Part shown: piece by piece, positions 49,969-58,900 of the stretch
How positions within the stretch are numbered: the stretch's first letter is position 1
How the letters are laid out: each line of letters opens with the position of its first letter
NCBI GenBank assembly: GCA_965214945.1
Contig: OZ244029.1
Location: 372,001 to 436,000 of the forward strand
Direction: 5' to 3'
Length of the DNA stretch: 64,000 bases
Origin: JAAXHB01 sp965214945
GTDB lineage: Bacteria; Actinomycetota; Acidimicrobiia; Acidimicrobiales; Aldehydirespiratoraceae
Position numbers and translations under genes: made by a program
Notes under the pieces: model-generated
What the model was told of the DNA's origin: nothing
Seen by the model: only the letters and a program-made list of their open reading frames with translations
Databases searched by the model: none

Positions 49969-50073
49969 ATGAACGCTGCATCCGACCCTCAGCAGGAACA
50001 CGCAGAAGACCATGTCGAAGAAGAGTTCTTGTTGGAGGAGATCTCCATCGACGGCATGTGCGGTGTGTATTGA
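49969..50073 (+). CDS. mftA: mycofactocin precursor peptide
   Basis: This 34-residue peptide ends in EEISIDGMCGVY. The C-terminal Val-Tyr dipeptide is the part that the radical SAM enzyme MftC decarboxylates and cross-links, and that later becomes the redox cofactor. The IDGMCGVY ending is diagnostic of MftA. The N-terminal leader is acidic and hydrophilic, as expected for recognition by MftB. A weak GAAAGG lies upstream. The stop overlaps the mftB start by one base (TGATG). Confidence 0.96.
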   Translation: MNAASDPQQEHAEDHVEEEFLLEEISIDGMCGVY

Positions 50074-50336
50074 TGCCGTTCGACCCCGACCGGCCCTGCC
50101 GGCTAGCAGAGCAGGTGGCGTTGCGCCCTGAGGCGTTCGGCGCTCTGGCCTATCACTACGGCACCCGCCGGCTGAACCTGGTGCAGTCACCCGACCTGGC
50201 GCGGCTGCTGGAGTGCATCCACCTGTATCCCAGCGCACGCGCCGCGTTCGACGCCTGCGAGATCGATCGCCGGCGCTGGCCGTCGTTCGAGTCTGCTCTC
50301 GCTTCGCTGGCGGTGTCGGAGTTCCTGGTGACGTGA
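50073..50336 (+). CDS. mftB: mycofactocin precursor-binding chaperone
   Basis: This 87-residue winged-helix RiPP recognition element presents MftA to MftC. The segment RLAEQVALRPEAFGALAYHYGTRRLNLVQSP is typical of MftB (only the pattern R-P-E-x-F-G-x-L-x-Y is needed). ATG 50073 overlaps the mftA stop; its own stop overlaps the mftC start as GTGA. Confidence 0.92.
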   Translation: MPFDPDRPCRLAEQVALRPEAFGALAYHYGTRRLNLVQSPDLARLLECIHLYPSARAAFDACEIDRRRWPSFESALASLAVSEFLVT

Positions 50337-51517
50337 CAGCCCTCCGCAACCGGCTCGAGCGCGGACTGAACGCGCCGATCTGCCTCACCTGGGAGCTCAC
50401 TTACGCCTGCAACCTCCAGTGCATCCACTGCCTTTCGTCGTCGGGCAGGCGCGACCCCGCCGAGCTGTCCACCGCCGAGGCCGAGCGGGTGATCGACGAG
50501 CTGTCAGCGCTGGGAGTGTTCTATGTGAACATCGGCGGCGGCGAGCCGACGCTGCGCCGCGACTTCTGGCACCTGCTCAGTTACGCGGTTGATCACCGCG
50601 TGGGAGTGAAGTTCTCAACCAACGGATCCCGAATCGACCGCTCTGCGGCCTGCCGGCTCGCCGCCGCCGACTATGTCGACGTGCAGATCTCCATCGACGG
50701 CGCCGATGCCGCCACCAACGACGCGGTGCGTGGCGAGGGTTCGTTCGCGGTCGCCCTGGCGGCGATGCGCCAACTGCGCTACGCCGGTTTTGAGGGCTTC
50801 AAGGTCAGCACGGTGATCACCCGTCACAACATCGCCCAGCTCGATGCGCTGCAGGCGCTGGCAGAGCGTTTCGGTGCCCAACTGCGCCTCACCCGGCTGC
50901 GGCCGTCGGGTCGCGGCGCCCGGTCATGGCACCAACTGCATCCCACCGCCGAGCAACAGGTGCGGCTCTACCGGTGGCTGATCCGGCGCCCCGAGGTGCT
51001 CACCGGCGACTCGTTCTTCCACCTCTCTGCGCTGGGTGAGCCGCTTGAGGGGCTCAACATGTGCGGTGCCGGACGGGTGGTGTGCCTCATCGACCCGGTC
51101 GGCGACGTCTACGCATGCCCGTTCGTGCTCCATGAGGACTTCAAGGCCGGCTCGGTGCGCGACAGCGGCGGCTTCGTTGGTGTCTGGCGTCGCTCTGAGC
51201 TGTTCGCCCGGCTGCGAGAGCCCGCTTCGGCCGGGGCGTGCGCCTCATGCGGCCAGTTCGACGCGTGCCGGGGCGGCTGCATGGCCGCCAAGTTCTTCAC
51301 CGGCATCCCGCTCGACGGCCCCGATCCCGAATGCGTCAAGGGCCACGGCACGCCCGGACCGGCCCCCTTCAGCGGGCCGGATCACTCCCGCCCGGATCAC
51401 TCCCGCCCGGTTTCGCTCCTGCCGCGCCGAGCCCGGTCGTCACAGGCTCAGACAATCACGCCCGCTCAGACAATCGCGCCCGCTCGGCGCAGCTCCCGTA
51501 TCTCGCTGTCGTCGTAG
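50333..51517 (+). CDS. mftC: mycofactocin radical SAM maturase
   Basis: MftC decarboxylates the C-terminal Tyr of MftA and forms a Val-Tyr carbon-carbon bond. The 394-residue protein has the SAM cluster motif CNLQCIHC (Cys 26, 30, 33), the GGGEPTLR glycine-rich strand, and a SPASM domain whose cysteines are visible in CGAGRVVC, YACPF, CASCGQFDACRGGCM and a late EC. The last 45 residues are an odd extension: PDHSRPDHSRP and QTITPAQTIAPA arise from 15-bp and 18-bp duplications, and cause a 52-bp overlap with the convergent CoA-transferase gene. Start GTG 50333 is coupled to mftB. Confidence 0.95.
   Translation: MTALRNRLERGLNAPICLTWELTYACNLQCIHCLSSSGRRDPAELSTAEAERVIDELSALGVFYVNIGGGEPTLRRDFWHLLSYAVDHRVGVKFSTNGSRIDRSAACRLAAADYVDVQISIDGADAATNDAVRGEGSFAVALAAMRQLRYAGFEGFKVSTVITRHNIAQLDALQALAERFGAQLRLTRLRPSGRGARSWHQLHPTAEQQVRLYRWLIRRPEVLTGDSFFHLSALGEPLEGLNMCGAGRVVCLIDPVGDVYACPFVLHEDFKAGSVRDSGGFVGVWRRSELFARLREPASAGACASCGQFDACRGGCMAAKFFTGIPLDGPDPECVKGHGTPGPAPFSGPDHSRPDHSRPVSLLPRRARSSQAQTITPAQTIAPARRSSRISLSS
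51377..51406. repeat. 15-bp perfect tandem duplication in the mftC tail
   Basis: CCGGATCACTCCCGC is repeated exactly at 51377-51391 and 51392-51406. Confidence 0.92.
51446..51481. repeat. tandem tail duplication of the CaiB/BaiF gene
   Basis: GCTCAGACAATCGCGCCC (51464-51481) contains the stop of the minus-strand CoA-transferase. GCTCAGACAATCACGCCC (51446-51463) is the adjoining copy with its own stop, 17 of 18 identical. Confidence 0.92.
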
Positions 51518-52656
51518 CCCAGCTCGCCGAGGATCTTCTCGGCGTGCTCGTTCAGCAGAGGCACCCTGTCCGCGAACAAGGGCTGGGTCACCGAGAACGA
51601 CGGAGCCAGCCGCGGCTGTCGGATCCGCCCGCCGGTGGGGTGCTCCCACTCCACGAGGGTGCCGTTGTGGACTATCTGCGGATCGCCGGGCAGGTCTTCC
51701 AGCGCTGCCACTTCGCCGCACGGCACAGAGTTGGCGTGCATCCGCGGTACAAGCTCCGCCACCTTCCACTTGGCGAACTCCTCCGCGAGCAGGCCGCCGA
51801 GTTCCTCGAAGCGGCCGCTGCGGCCTTCGCGGCTGCCCCAGGCGGGATCGTCCGCCCATTCATGGCGGCCCAGAGCCCGATACAGGCCCAAGTACTGCTC
51901 GTCGCTGATCACGAAGTACACAATGTGGCCGTCAGCACATGGCGTGAGCTGGTAGATCTCCGATAGCCGGTACCCGCCCGAGGCGTCCGGGTCGAGCATC
52001 GTGTCGGCCATGCCGCCGTCAGGCCAGAGGAACTGTACGGCGGTGTCGAGCATCGAAAGCTCGATGTGCTGCCCGCCGGCGCCCCGGCTTCGCGCGAACA
52101 GCGCGCTGCAGACTGATAGCGCCGCCATCCAGCCCGACGACTTGTCGACCAGCCCGTTGCGCACCAGATCGGGGATCGGCGCTGTGGGGTTCACCTGCAG
52201 CGCCACGTACCCCGACATGGCCTGGATGATCGGGTCGTACACCGCCCGGTCGACATAAGGCCCGCTCGGCCCATACCCCGACATCGAGCAGTAGACGATG
52301 TCCGGGTTGACGGCAGCGACGGCCTCGTAGCCCACACCGAGGCGGTCGGCCACACCGGGCCGCATGTTCTGGATCACCACATCGGCGCCGGCCATCATCC
52401 TCAGCGCCAGGTCGCGGCCGGCGTCCGTGGACAAGTCGACCTGGATTGAGCGCTTACCCCGGTTGTTGTTGGCGACCGAGCTGTTGATGCCTCCCTTTGC
52501 GAACTGGGCGAGCCTTGTCAGGTCGCCGTAGCCGGGGGGCTCAACCTTGATTACGTCCGCGCCCAGATCAGCCAGCAGCATCGTCGCGGTCGGACCTGCG
52601 ATCACCTGAGTCAGATCGATCACCCTGACACCCGCGAGCGGCCCTTGTGCGGCCAT
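51466..52656 (-). CDS. CaiB/BaiF-family CoA-transferase
   Basis: This 396-residue class III CoA-transferase moves CoA between acyl groups through an Asp-linked anhydride. LAGVRVIDLTQVIAGPTATM, LADLGADVIKVEPP and NNRGKRSIQVDL are family signatures, and the catalytic Asp lies near QNMRPGVADRLG. ATG 52656 is chosen for AGGAGG 4 bp upstream; the frame reaches 52764 without protein-like sequence. The substrate is unknown. It is convergent with mftC. Confidence 0.9.
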   Translation of the reverse strand: MAAQGPLAGVRVIDLTQVIAGPTATMLLADLGADVIKVEPPGYGDLTRLAQFAKGGINSSVANNNRGKRSIQVDLSTDAGRDLALRMMAGADVVIQNMRPGVADRLGVGYEAVAAVNPDIVYCSMSGYGPSGPYVDRAVYDPIIQAMSGYVALQVNPTAPIPDLVRNGLVDKSSGWMAALSVCSALFARSRGAGGQHIELSMLDTAVQFLWPDGGMADTMLDPDASGGYRLSEIYQLTPCADGHIVYFVISDEQYLGLYRALGRHEWADDPAWGSREGRSGRFEELGGLLAEEFAKWKVAELVPRMHANSVPCGEVAALEDLPGDPQIVHNGTLVEWEHPTGGRIRQPRLAPSFSVTQPLFADRVPLLNEHAEKILGELGYDDSEIRELRRAGAIV

Positions 52657-52899
52657 CATCCCTCCTGCCCGGCGCAGCATCTTGCCTCGCCTGCACAAAC
52701 AGCATGCCCTATCTGGCTGTACGTTCGGAGAGCACGTTGTGACCCTCACCACCATCGACGGCAACTGGTTGATCTGCCCCTATCTGACTGTGTGCCAGAG
52801 CGAAACACAGTATGACCGTTCGAAACGCGGTGTGACCGTTTTGGTTGGGTCAGGGCTCGAGGTCAGGGTTCGGTAGCTGTCATTGCCTAATCTGGCCGC
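52657..52899. other. divergent intergenic region with direct repeats
   Basis: CCCTATCTGGCTGT (52707-52720) and CCCTATCTGACTGT (52778-52791) match at 13 of 14 positions, 71 bp apart. TATGACCGTT and TGTGACCGTT also recur near 52811 and 52832. No clear promoter, RNA gene or operator could be assigned. Confidence 0.6.
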
Positions 52900-53646
52900 G
52901 TGCCCGACGAAACACGTGACGACCGTCCGGTCGCATTGGTCACAGGCGCCGCGGGTGCCATCGGCGCGGCGACAGTCACAGCATTGGAGTCCGGCGGCTG
53001 GAACACGGTGGCCATCGACATCGCATCGTCCGGCGCCGGAGCGTCGGCGATCACAGCCGACGTGCGCGACCTCACTGCCATGGAAGCCGCCGCCACCCAA
53101 GCCGCACGCGTGCACGGGCGCCTAGATGCTGTGGTGGCCGCGGCGGGAGTGATCGCAGGCGGGCGGCCCGTGTGGGAGACCGACCCCGAGGACTGGGCCG
53201 CCGTGATCGACACCGACCTCACCGGCGTGTGGCACACCATGAAAGCCGCTGTTCCGCATCTGCTCGCCTCGCCCGGCCCTCGCAGGGCCGTGGCGGTGGC
53301 GTCCGCGGCCGGAAGCCGCGGCCTGGCCCTGCTCGGGGCCTACACCGCCGCCAAGCACGGCGTGGTCGGCCTGATGCGCGCACTTGCGGCCGATCTCGCG
53401 GGCACGGGTGTCACCGCCAACGTCGTCGCTCCCGGCTCCACCAGCGGCCCGATGCTCGATGTGTCAGCCAACCTGTACGGGCTGGCCTCGCCAGGCGAGT
53501 TCGTGCGGCACCAGCGGCCGCTCGGGCGTCTGATCGAGCCCGAGGAGGTGGCGGCAGCAGTGCGATGGCTGTGTTCACCGGACGCCTCAGCCGTCACCGG
53601 AGCGGTCATAGCGGTCGACGGGGGCATGACTGCGGTGGTCCACTAG
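52900..53646 (+). CDS. SDR-family oxidoreductase, probably mycofactocin-coupled
   Basis: This 248-residue short-chain dehydrogenase has the NAD motif VTGAAGAIGAATV (about 15-27), VAAAGVIAGG, a catalytic Ser in VASAAGSRG, Y-x-x-x-K as YTAAKHG, and VAPGSTSGPM. Its position between mftABC and an NDMA-dependent alcohol dehydrogenase fits the SDR subfamilies that keep NAD tightly bound and pass electrons to mycofactocin. It starts at GTG and is 12 bp from the next gene. Confidence 0.85.
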   Translation: MPDETRDDRPVALVTGAAGAIGAATVTALESGGWNTVAIDIASSGAGASAITADVRDLTAMEAAATQAARVHGRLDAVVAAAGVIAGGRPVWETDPEDWAAVIDTDLTGVWHTMKAAVPHLLASPGPRRAVAVASAAGSRGLALLGAYTAAKHGVVGLMRALAADLAGTGVTANVVAPGSTSGPMLDVSANLYGLASPGEFVRHQRPLGRLIEPEEVAAAVRWLCSPDASAVTGAVIAVDGGMTAVVH

Positions 53647-53658
53647 CGTGTAGGTGTC

Positions 53659-54777
53659 ATGAAGACCAGAGCGGCGATACTGCGCGAGGCTGGCGCTGAT
53701 TGGAGCATCGAGCAGATCGAGCTCGACGGTCCCCAGCGCCGCGAGGTGCTGGTGAAGACCGCAGCTGCGGGCCTCTGCCACTCCGATGAGCACGCCCGTG
53801 ACGGCGCGATGCCGGTGCCGCTTCCGATCGTCGGCGGACACGAGGGTGCCGGCGTGGTGATCGAGGTCGGCGAGGGGGTGACCGAGTTAGAGGTCGGCGA
53901 CCATGTGGCGGTGTCGTTCATACCGTCGTGCGGGCGCTGCCGCTGGTGCGCAAGCGGCAAGCAGAACATCTGCGACCTGGGCATGCACTTGATGGCACCG
54001 GGGATGATGCCGCCTGCGGGCGGGTTCCGCCACCACGACGCAGACGGCGCCGATCTGACGCCCATGCTCAAGCTCGGCACGTTCGCCGAACACATGGTGC
54101 TGAGCGTCGACTCCGCCGTGAAGGTCGCTCCCGAGGTGCCCGCAACCGCTGCGGCTCTGGTGAGCTGCGGTGTCACTACCGGGTACGGCTCAGTAGTCCA
54201 CCGGGCCGAGACCGGCCCCGGCGACACGGTTGTGGTGGTCGGCTGCGGCGGGCTCGGAAGTGCTGCGGTTCAGGCGGCGCGTATCGCCGGTGCCGCCAAC
54301 ATCGTGGCGGTCGACCCCGCTGAGATGAAGCGCAAGCAAGCGCTCGGCTTCGGTGCCACACACACGGCCGAGTCGATGGAAGCGGCGATGGAGACGGTGG
54401 GTCGCATTACTCACGGTGTGATGGCCGACAGCGTGATTCTCACACCCGGAGTGATGGAGGGCCATCTGCTCGCCCCGGCGCAGTTCCTGGTCCGCAAGGG
54501 CGGCACTGTAGTGGTCACCGCTGTGGCCCCGCTGGAACAGATGGACGTGCAGTTCAACCTGTTCGAGTTCGCGATGATGGACAAGCAGCTGCGCGGCACG
54601 GTGTTCGGCTCCCGCAGCCCCCGCTCGGAGATACCGCACCTGCTGTCGCTGTACTCGGCAGGGCTGTTCGACATCGATTCGATGGTCACCGCCGTCTACA
54701 CGCTCGATGAGCTGAACGACGGCTACCAGGACATGCGCGATAACAAGAACGTCAGGGGAGTCGTAGTCTTCGACTGA
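53659..54777 (+). CDS. NDMA-dependent, mycofactocin-associated alcohol dehydrogenase
   Basis: This 372-residue zinc alcohol dehydrogenase has catalytic zinc ligands in AGLCHSDEH and VGGHEGAG, structural zinc cysteines in CGRCRWCASGKQNIC, and the NAD fold VVVVGCGGLGSAAV (about 195-208). The start KTRAAILREAGADWSIEQIE and the segment SFIPSCGRCRWCASGKQNIC are typical of the group named for N,N-dimethyl-4-nitrosoaniline dependence, whose NAD is non-exchangeable and reoxidised through mycofactocin. It forms an operon with the SDR. Confidence 0.9.
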   Translation: MKTRAAILREAGADWSIEQIELDGPQRREVLVKTAAAGLCHSDEHARDGAMPVPLPIVGGHEGAGVVIEVGEGVTELEVGDHVAVSFIPSCGRCRWCASGKQNICDLGMHLMAPGMMPPAGGFRHHDADGADLTPMLKLGTFAEHMVLSVDSAVKVAPEVPATAAALVSCGVTTGYGSVVHRAETGPGDTVVVVGCGGLGSAAVQAARIAGAANIVAVDPAEMKRKQALGFGATHTAESMEAAMETVGRITHGVMADSVILTPGVMEGHLLAPAQFLVRKGGTVVVTAVAPLEQMDVQFNLFEFAMMDKQLRGTVFGSRSPRSEIPHLLSLYSAGLFDIDSMVTAVYTLDELNDGYQDMRDNKNVRGVVVFD

Positions 54778-54790
54778 TCCGCAGCTCGGA

Positions 54791-54876
54791 GTCGAAGGAG
54801 AGCACAGTCTGGGCCTGCTGCATGTCTGGCCCTCCGACAAAACGTCGGTGCTCAACAGCACGTCCTGCTCGCCGCA
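54791..54876 (-). pseudogene. short duplicated fragment of the helicase gene
   Basis: This 86-bp stretch matches the helicase interior at 55906-55992 with one single-base indel and a handful of substitutions. It encodes LLSTDVLSEGQ (helicase motif V region) before the frame is lost at the indel. It lies just beyond the 3' end of the helicase gene, in the 135-bp gap after the alcohol dehydrogenase. It is too long and too internal to be a gene-tail copy. It could be a remnant of a second helicase gene or a local segmental duplication. Confidence 0.9.
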
Positions 54877-54912
54877 GTCTGGCCGGACTCTCAGCTAGCG
54901 GAGTAGGGGTCA

Positions 54913-57900
54913 TCAAGCCGGCAACACCACTTGGTAGCAGACGACTCCAAGGTCGTCGGGGCTGACATGTTCGGGCGCTGCAGGCAGTTTCACTGGGCGC
55001 AGACCGAACTGCTTTACGACGTCGACAATTCGGCGGGCACAGTCGGGCACGCTCAACGTGCCGTCGGCGTGCTCGCGGCGCAGCTTCGATAGCGCACGCA
55101 GCACCAGGTTGTTGCGGCCTGCCGTAAGAGCTTGATCGGCGCGGTCGTATTGAGTGCCGGCGGGCGCCGCAGGAGATCTCAACACGTCCAGCGCCCAACG
55201 CTGGCTGGCCGGCAGCGACGAGAACCGCGCCTCGGGATCGAGCAGCGCGTTGTGCTCGTCGCAGATATCGGCTGCAGCCGCGGCGAACAGGCGCTCCAGA
55301 TCCAGATCCTCGGGAATGCGGCAGCCGGGCTGGCCCTGCGGGTCTATGAGACGAAGCATGGGCAGGTCTTCCCGGCAGATGACGTCGCCCGACCGCGAGA
55401 CAACACGCCAGTACCGCTCATCGGCGCGTGTTCGGCACGCGAAGAAGACCGCCGGCTCCTTAAGCGTCAGCGAAGCCGACGCGGACGACCGCTGCGCGGC
55501 GAAGGCGGCACCGATCCCCCAGGGCAGGCCCAGCAGGCGGCTCACCTCGCCCTCCTCGGCGGCACGACGAAGATGCGCGCGGAACAGCTCTCCCGAAAAG
55601 GCCGAGCCGCCCCCCTCCTGTTCGTCGAGCAGCGACGGGTCGCCGACGGCTAGCCGCCCTGCGAACTCGGTCAGATCGGCATAAATCTGTGACTCCGAAC
55701 TCGTGCGGGCCAGCACGGGAGTCTCCATGCCCACCGAGGCATTGGCGGCCAGTATCTTCGCCTGAAGTTTGGCCTCCAGATGTAGCAACCGGTCTAGGTC
55801 GCCCTGTTCGGGTAGCAGCGTGTAGAGATGCGCCGTGGCGTGGGGACTGCGCAGCCTGATGACGCGCCCGTTGCGCTGCACCACGCGTTGAGGGTTCCAG
55901 GGCATGTCGAAGGAGAGCACAGCCTGGGCCTGCTGCAGGTTCTGGCCCTCCGACAAAACGTCGGTGCTCAACAGCACGTCCACCTCGCCGCCGGGCGGTC
56001 GAAAGCCGGGTTCACCGTTCACCGATTCGGGACAGAACCGCTCCAGTTCCCTGGTACGCGCATCGGCGTTGGTCTTCGACCCGATAACCACCGTCCACTG
56101 CCTGCCTCCCAGCAGCTTCGGGTCGCTCTCGATCCGGCCCTTCAGATATTCGGCCGTGTCTTGGAAGGCCGTGAATATGGCCACTTTCTGCGACGGTGTC
56201 TCGGCCAGCACCGTCTGGAGCGCGTCTATCTTCGGGTCGGGATGGTCGCTCAGAGATTTCAGCTGAGCCGCCATCTCGGTCAGCCGGTCCGCGTCTCGCT
56301 GCAAGTCGGTAAAGAAGTCGTCCCCGAACTTCTCAGCCGGCGTCCAGTCCTGCTGCTTTGCCAGTGCTTGCGCGGTGAGGACATCGTGGGGCCAGAGGTC
56401 GTCGCCGTTCCCGGAGACCTCCCGGATCGCCTTCGCGGGCGGCACGCCGCCCTGCTCGCGTAGGAAGCGCAAGACCGCCAAGTTGGCGTTGCGCATCCTC
56501 TTGACAGTCTGAAGAGCGGAGTGCCACGACGACTCGAAGCGCTTCAGCATCTGCGACTTGATCAGGCCGGCCAGCGCCGCCTCAGAACCGGCTTCTGCGG
56601 GCGTGTCCACCCGGTAGGCCGATGGACGGTAACGCGCCATCGTCAGGGCGTCGATCCCAGCGGCGGTGGCCCGCACGATGCCGGGGTGGGCGCGGTCGAG
56701 GTCGTAGCGGCGCTCGTGCAGCTCCGGCTCCGGGAACCGCACCGTCGTACCATCCGCGAACCGCTCGCTGCGGTACCGCTGGGTGATGAACGCCCGGTCG
56801 CGCCGCACCGTCAGGGCGTCGATCAGCGGGAAGAGCCTCGTCTCCGACAGACGCTCAACGTCGGACGCGCCGGCGTCGGCGAAGAACTTCCGCAGGCTGG
56901 GAATGCGCAGCGGCTTGCCGGCAAAAGCACCGTCATGGCGGCTGAAGAGGAGGAACAGGCTGTGCAGATCCCACAGCGAGTTGTTGACCGGAGTGGCCGT
57001 CAGCAGCAGAAGCTTCTTGGGAGCGCCACCCATCAGACGGTCGAGTGCCGCATACCAGGTGTTGTCGTCGTTGCGGTAGGCGTGGGCCTCGTCGATGATG
57101 ACGAGCCGGTACACGTCCTTGTCCACAGGCAGCACACGCCGGCCTCCGCTCCGGCACAGCTGTCGGTCGCGGGCAAGCTCCTGGTAGGACACCACCTTGC
57201 CCGGCAGGTTGGCCTCGCTTAGGCGCTGCTGCCAGAGGCGATCCCTGAGCTGGGCCGGGGAGACGACCAACACGTGCTGACCCAGTTCTTGGGTGTGTTC
57301 ACGGACGAACTGAACCCCGATCTCGGTCTTGCCCATACCCACCCCGTCGGCGTAGAGCACCCCTCCGTAGCGGTCGAGTATCCGTCTGGCGCGGGCGAAC
57401 CCGTCCCGTTGGAACGCTGTCAGCGTCTGGTGCTGCTCCAGCGGCGACCTGTCGTCGGGGTCGAAGTCGCCCTCATAGAGCTCGAGAAGAGCCCGAAGAA
57501 AGACGGTCTGTGGGTCGCTCACTAGCGCCGGGGGCCGGAGCAGGTCGAGCAGCTCCTGTCGGTAGTCCTGGGACTGGGCCCACAGCCGCTGGTACCACTC
57601 CAGCGCCATCTCCACCACGTTGGGCTGGTAGTGCACCATGCCCAGCTCCAGGTTGGCGGTGAGGCCGCCGCGGGTGAGATTGGCCGACGACACCAGCGCA
57701 GCGCCCGGCCTCGCCGGCGACCCGGCGTCGCTCAGCTCGCCGATGACGTAAGCCTTGCCGTGGAGGAAGCGCCGCATATAGCGCCGCACTTCCACGCTGC
57801 TGGACGCGATGAATCCGCTGACGCGCTCCAGCACGGCCCGGCGGGCGGCGGGAAAGGCCGCGAAGTCCCGCTGCCGTCTGAGAGCTGCCACCGACGTCTC

Positions 57901-58146
57901 GAAACGGCCGCCGACGGTCTCTGACGCTGAGCCGGTCAAGGCCTCCGACTCCGGTGCCGCTCCGATCAGCAGACGCAGGTGAAGGGGCCGATCTGCCGCC
58001 AGTTTCGCTAAGGCGTTCAGCCCTTCCAACCCGACGTAACCGGTAGCGATGTTTAGCGGCCCTGCATAGTGCTGCGTCAGCCATTCCAGTGCCTGCTCGT
58101 GACTGCCGTAGTCGACGTTGTCCACCAACTCGAACGGGTTTGGCAT
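54913..58146 (-). CDS. PLD-domain SNF2-type helicase, probable defence protein
   Basis: The 1077-residue protein starts at ATG 58146; a GTG at 58197 is also possible. An N-terminal phospholipase D-like domain has FLHGKAYVI and SSANLTRGG (H-x-K and N motifs, about 128-160). It is followed by an SNF2/DEAH helicase: GVGMGKTE (about 268-275), IIDEAHAYRN, LTATPVNNSLWDLHSLF, STDVLSEGQNLQQAQAVLSF and QRNGRVIRL. A long C-terminal domain is unassigned. Comparable helicases occur beside PglX-type methyltransferases in restriction-like phage defence (DISARM and relatives). Two genes upstream on the same strand fit that. Confidence 0.88.
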   Translation of the reverse strand: MPNPFELVDNVDYGSHEQALEWLTQHYAGPLNIATGYVGLEGLNALAKLAADRPLHLRLLIGAAPESEALTGSASETVGGRFETSVAALRRQRDFAAFPAARRAVLERVSGFIASSSVEVRRYMRRFLHGKAYVIGELSDAGSPARPGAALVSSANLTRGGLTANLELGMVHYQPNVVEMALEWYQRLWAQSQDYRQELLDLLRPPALVSDPQTVFLRALLELYEGDFDPDDRSPLEQHQTLTAFQRDGFARARRILDRYGGVLYADGVGMGKTEIGVQFVREHTQELGQHVLVVSPAQLRDRLWQQRLSEANLPGKVVSYQELARDRQLCRSGGRRVLPVDKDVYRLVIIDEAHAYRNDDNTWYAALDRLMGGAPKKLLLLTATPVNNSLWDLHSLFLLFSRHDGAFAGKPLRIPSLRKFFADAGASDVERLSETRLFPLIDALTVRRDRAFITQRYRSERFADGTTVRFPEPELHERRYDLDRAHPGIVRATAAGIDALTMARYRPSAYRVDTPAEAGSEAALAGLIKSQMLKRFESSWHSALQTVKRMRNANLAVLRFLREQGGVPPAKAIREVSGNGDDLWPHDVLTAQALAKQQDWTPAEKFGDDFFTDLQRDADRLTEMAAQLKSLSDHPDPKIDALQTVLAETPSQKVAIFTAFQDTAEYLKGRIESDPKLLGGRQWTVVIGSKTNADARTRELERFCPESVNGEPGFRPPGGEVDVLLSTDVLSEGQNLQQAQAVLSFDMPWNPQRVVQRNGRVIRLRSPHATAHLYTLLPEQGDLDRLLHLEAKLQAKILAANASVGMETPVLARTSSESQIYADLTEFAGRLAVGDPSLLDEQEGGGSAFSGELFRAHLRRAAEEGEVSRLLGLPWGIGAAFAAQRSSASASLTLKEPAVFFACRTRADERYWRVVSRSGDVICREDLPMLRLIDPQGQPGCRIPEDLDLERLFAAAAADICDEHNALLDPEARFSSLPASQRWALDVLRSPAAPAGTQYDRADQALTAGRNNLVLRALSKLRREHADGTLSVPDCARRIVDVVKQFGLRPVKLPAAPEHVSPDDLGVVCYQVVLPA

Positions 58147-58285
58147 CAACCGCGCGGTTCTTCCGGGATCCGGGCGAGGCTCAGCGCGCCCTGGCACCTG
58201 ACATGTCTAGGGCCTAATCCCTGAACACGTCTCGGGCAGGGCCGTGCTCCTATGCCTGGGTTTGTCGCGGGCGGGGCAGCGCGTT

Positions 58286-58849
58286 CTACGCGTCGAACAC
58301 GTCGCGCACTTCGCAGGTGAATCCCGGCAGCACGTCGTGCCCGTCGAGGGTGTCGCCGCAGGCGAGGGATGTCACGGAGCGGCCCGGCCGGTGGATATCC
58401 ACGGTGCGCGTGTCTGGGTGCACTATCCACACCAGACGCACCCCGAAGCTCAGCCACATCAGTGCCCTGTCGGCCATCTCGCGGCGGCTGTCGTTGGGGG
58501 ACGTGACCTCCGCCACGAGATCGGGGGGCACTTGTGCGTAGTGGGTGATCCGCGCTTCCAATGGCATCTTCTGCGCTGAGAAGTAAGCAACGTCGGGCTC
58601 GCGCACGGTGTCGGGGTCGCGCTCCAGCAATACGCCTGAATCTGAGGCCGTCAGGCGTCCCAGCCTCCGGGGCTTGACGAAGTTCCCCAAGCGGATGATC
58701 AGGTTGACAACGATCTGGCCGTGTTCAACGCCGGTGGGCATCGTCTCGCGAAGCATCCCTCGGATCAACTCGCCGCGGACTCTTTGGCCCTCGAGCAGCA
58801 GCAGGTCTTCGGCGGTCAACAGCTTTGTATCTGGGCTTGCAACGGCCAT
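58286..58849 (-). CDS. Uma2-family PD-(D/E)xK endonuclease
   Basis: This 187-residue protein has the Uma2 (DUF820) core: ELIRGMLRETMP, SDSGVLLERDPDTVREPDVAYFS, and PPDLVAEVTSPNDSRREMADRALMWLSFGVRLVW, with the PD...E-x-T catalytic arrangement. ATG 58849 has GAGAGGG 8 bp upstream. It lies between the methyltransferase and helicase genes on the same strand, with 52 bp and 139 bp spacing. Uma2 proteins are common, often solitary, so membership in the defence operon is an inference from position. A GACGTGTTC segment at its end recurs about 65 bp downstream, near the start of the helicase gene. Confidence 0.82.
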   Translation of the reverse strand: MAVASPDTKLLTAEDLLLLEGQRVRGELIRGMLRETMPTGVEHGQIVVNLIIRLGNFVKPRRLGRLTASDSGVLLERDPDTVREPDVAYFSAQKMPLEARITHYAQVPPDLVAEVTSPNDSRREMADRALMWLSFGVRLVWIVHPDTRTVDIHRPGRSVTSLACGDTLDGHDVLPGFTCEVRDVFDA

Positions 58850-58900
58850 ACTCAATCCCTCTCGCGGAGACTTGCCGCAGGTATGCGCTGACGCTCAACG

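Noticed and set aside
41132..51517. PQQ biosynthesis as the identity of the small peptide and radical SAM genes
   Set aside because: The precursor ends in IDGMCGVY, not the Glu-Tyr core of PqqA, and no pqqB, pqqC or pqqD partner is present.
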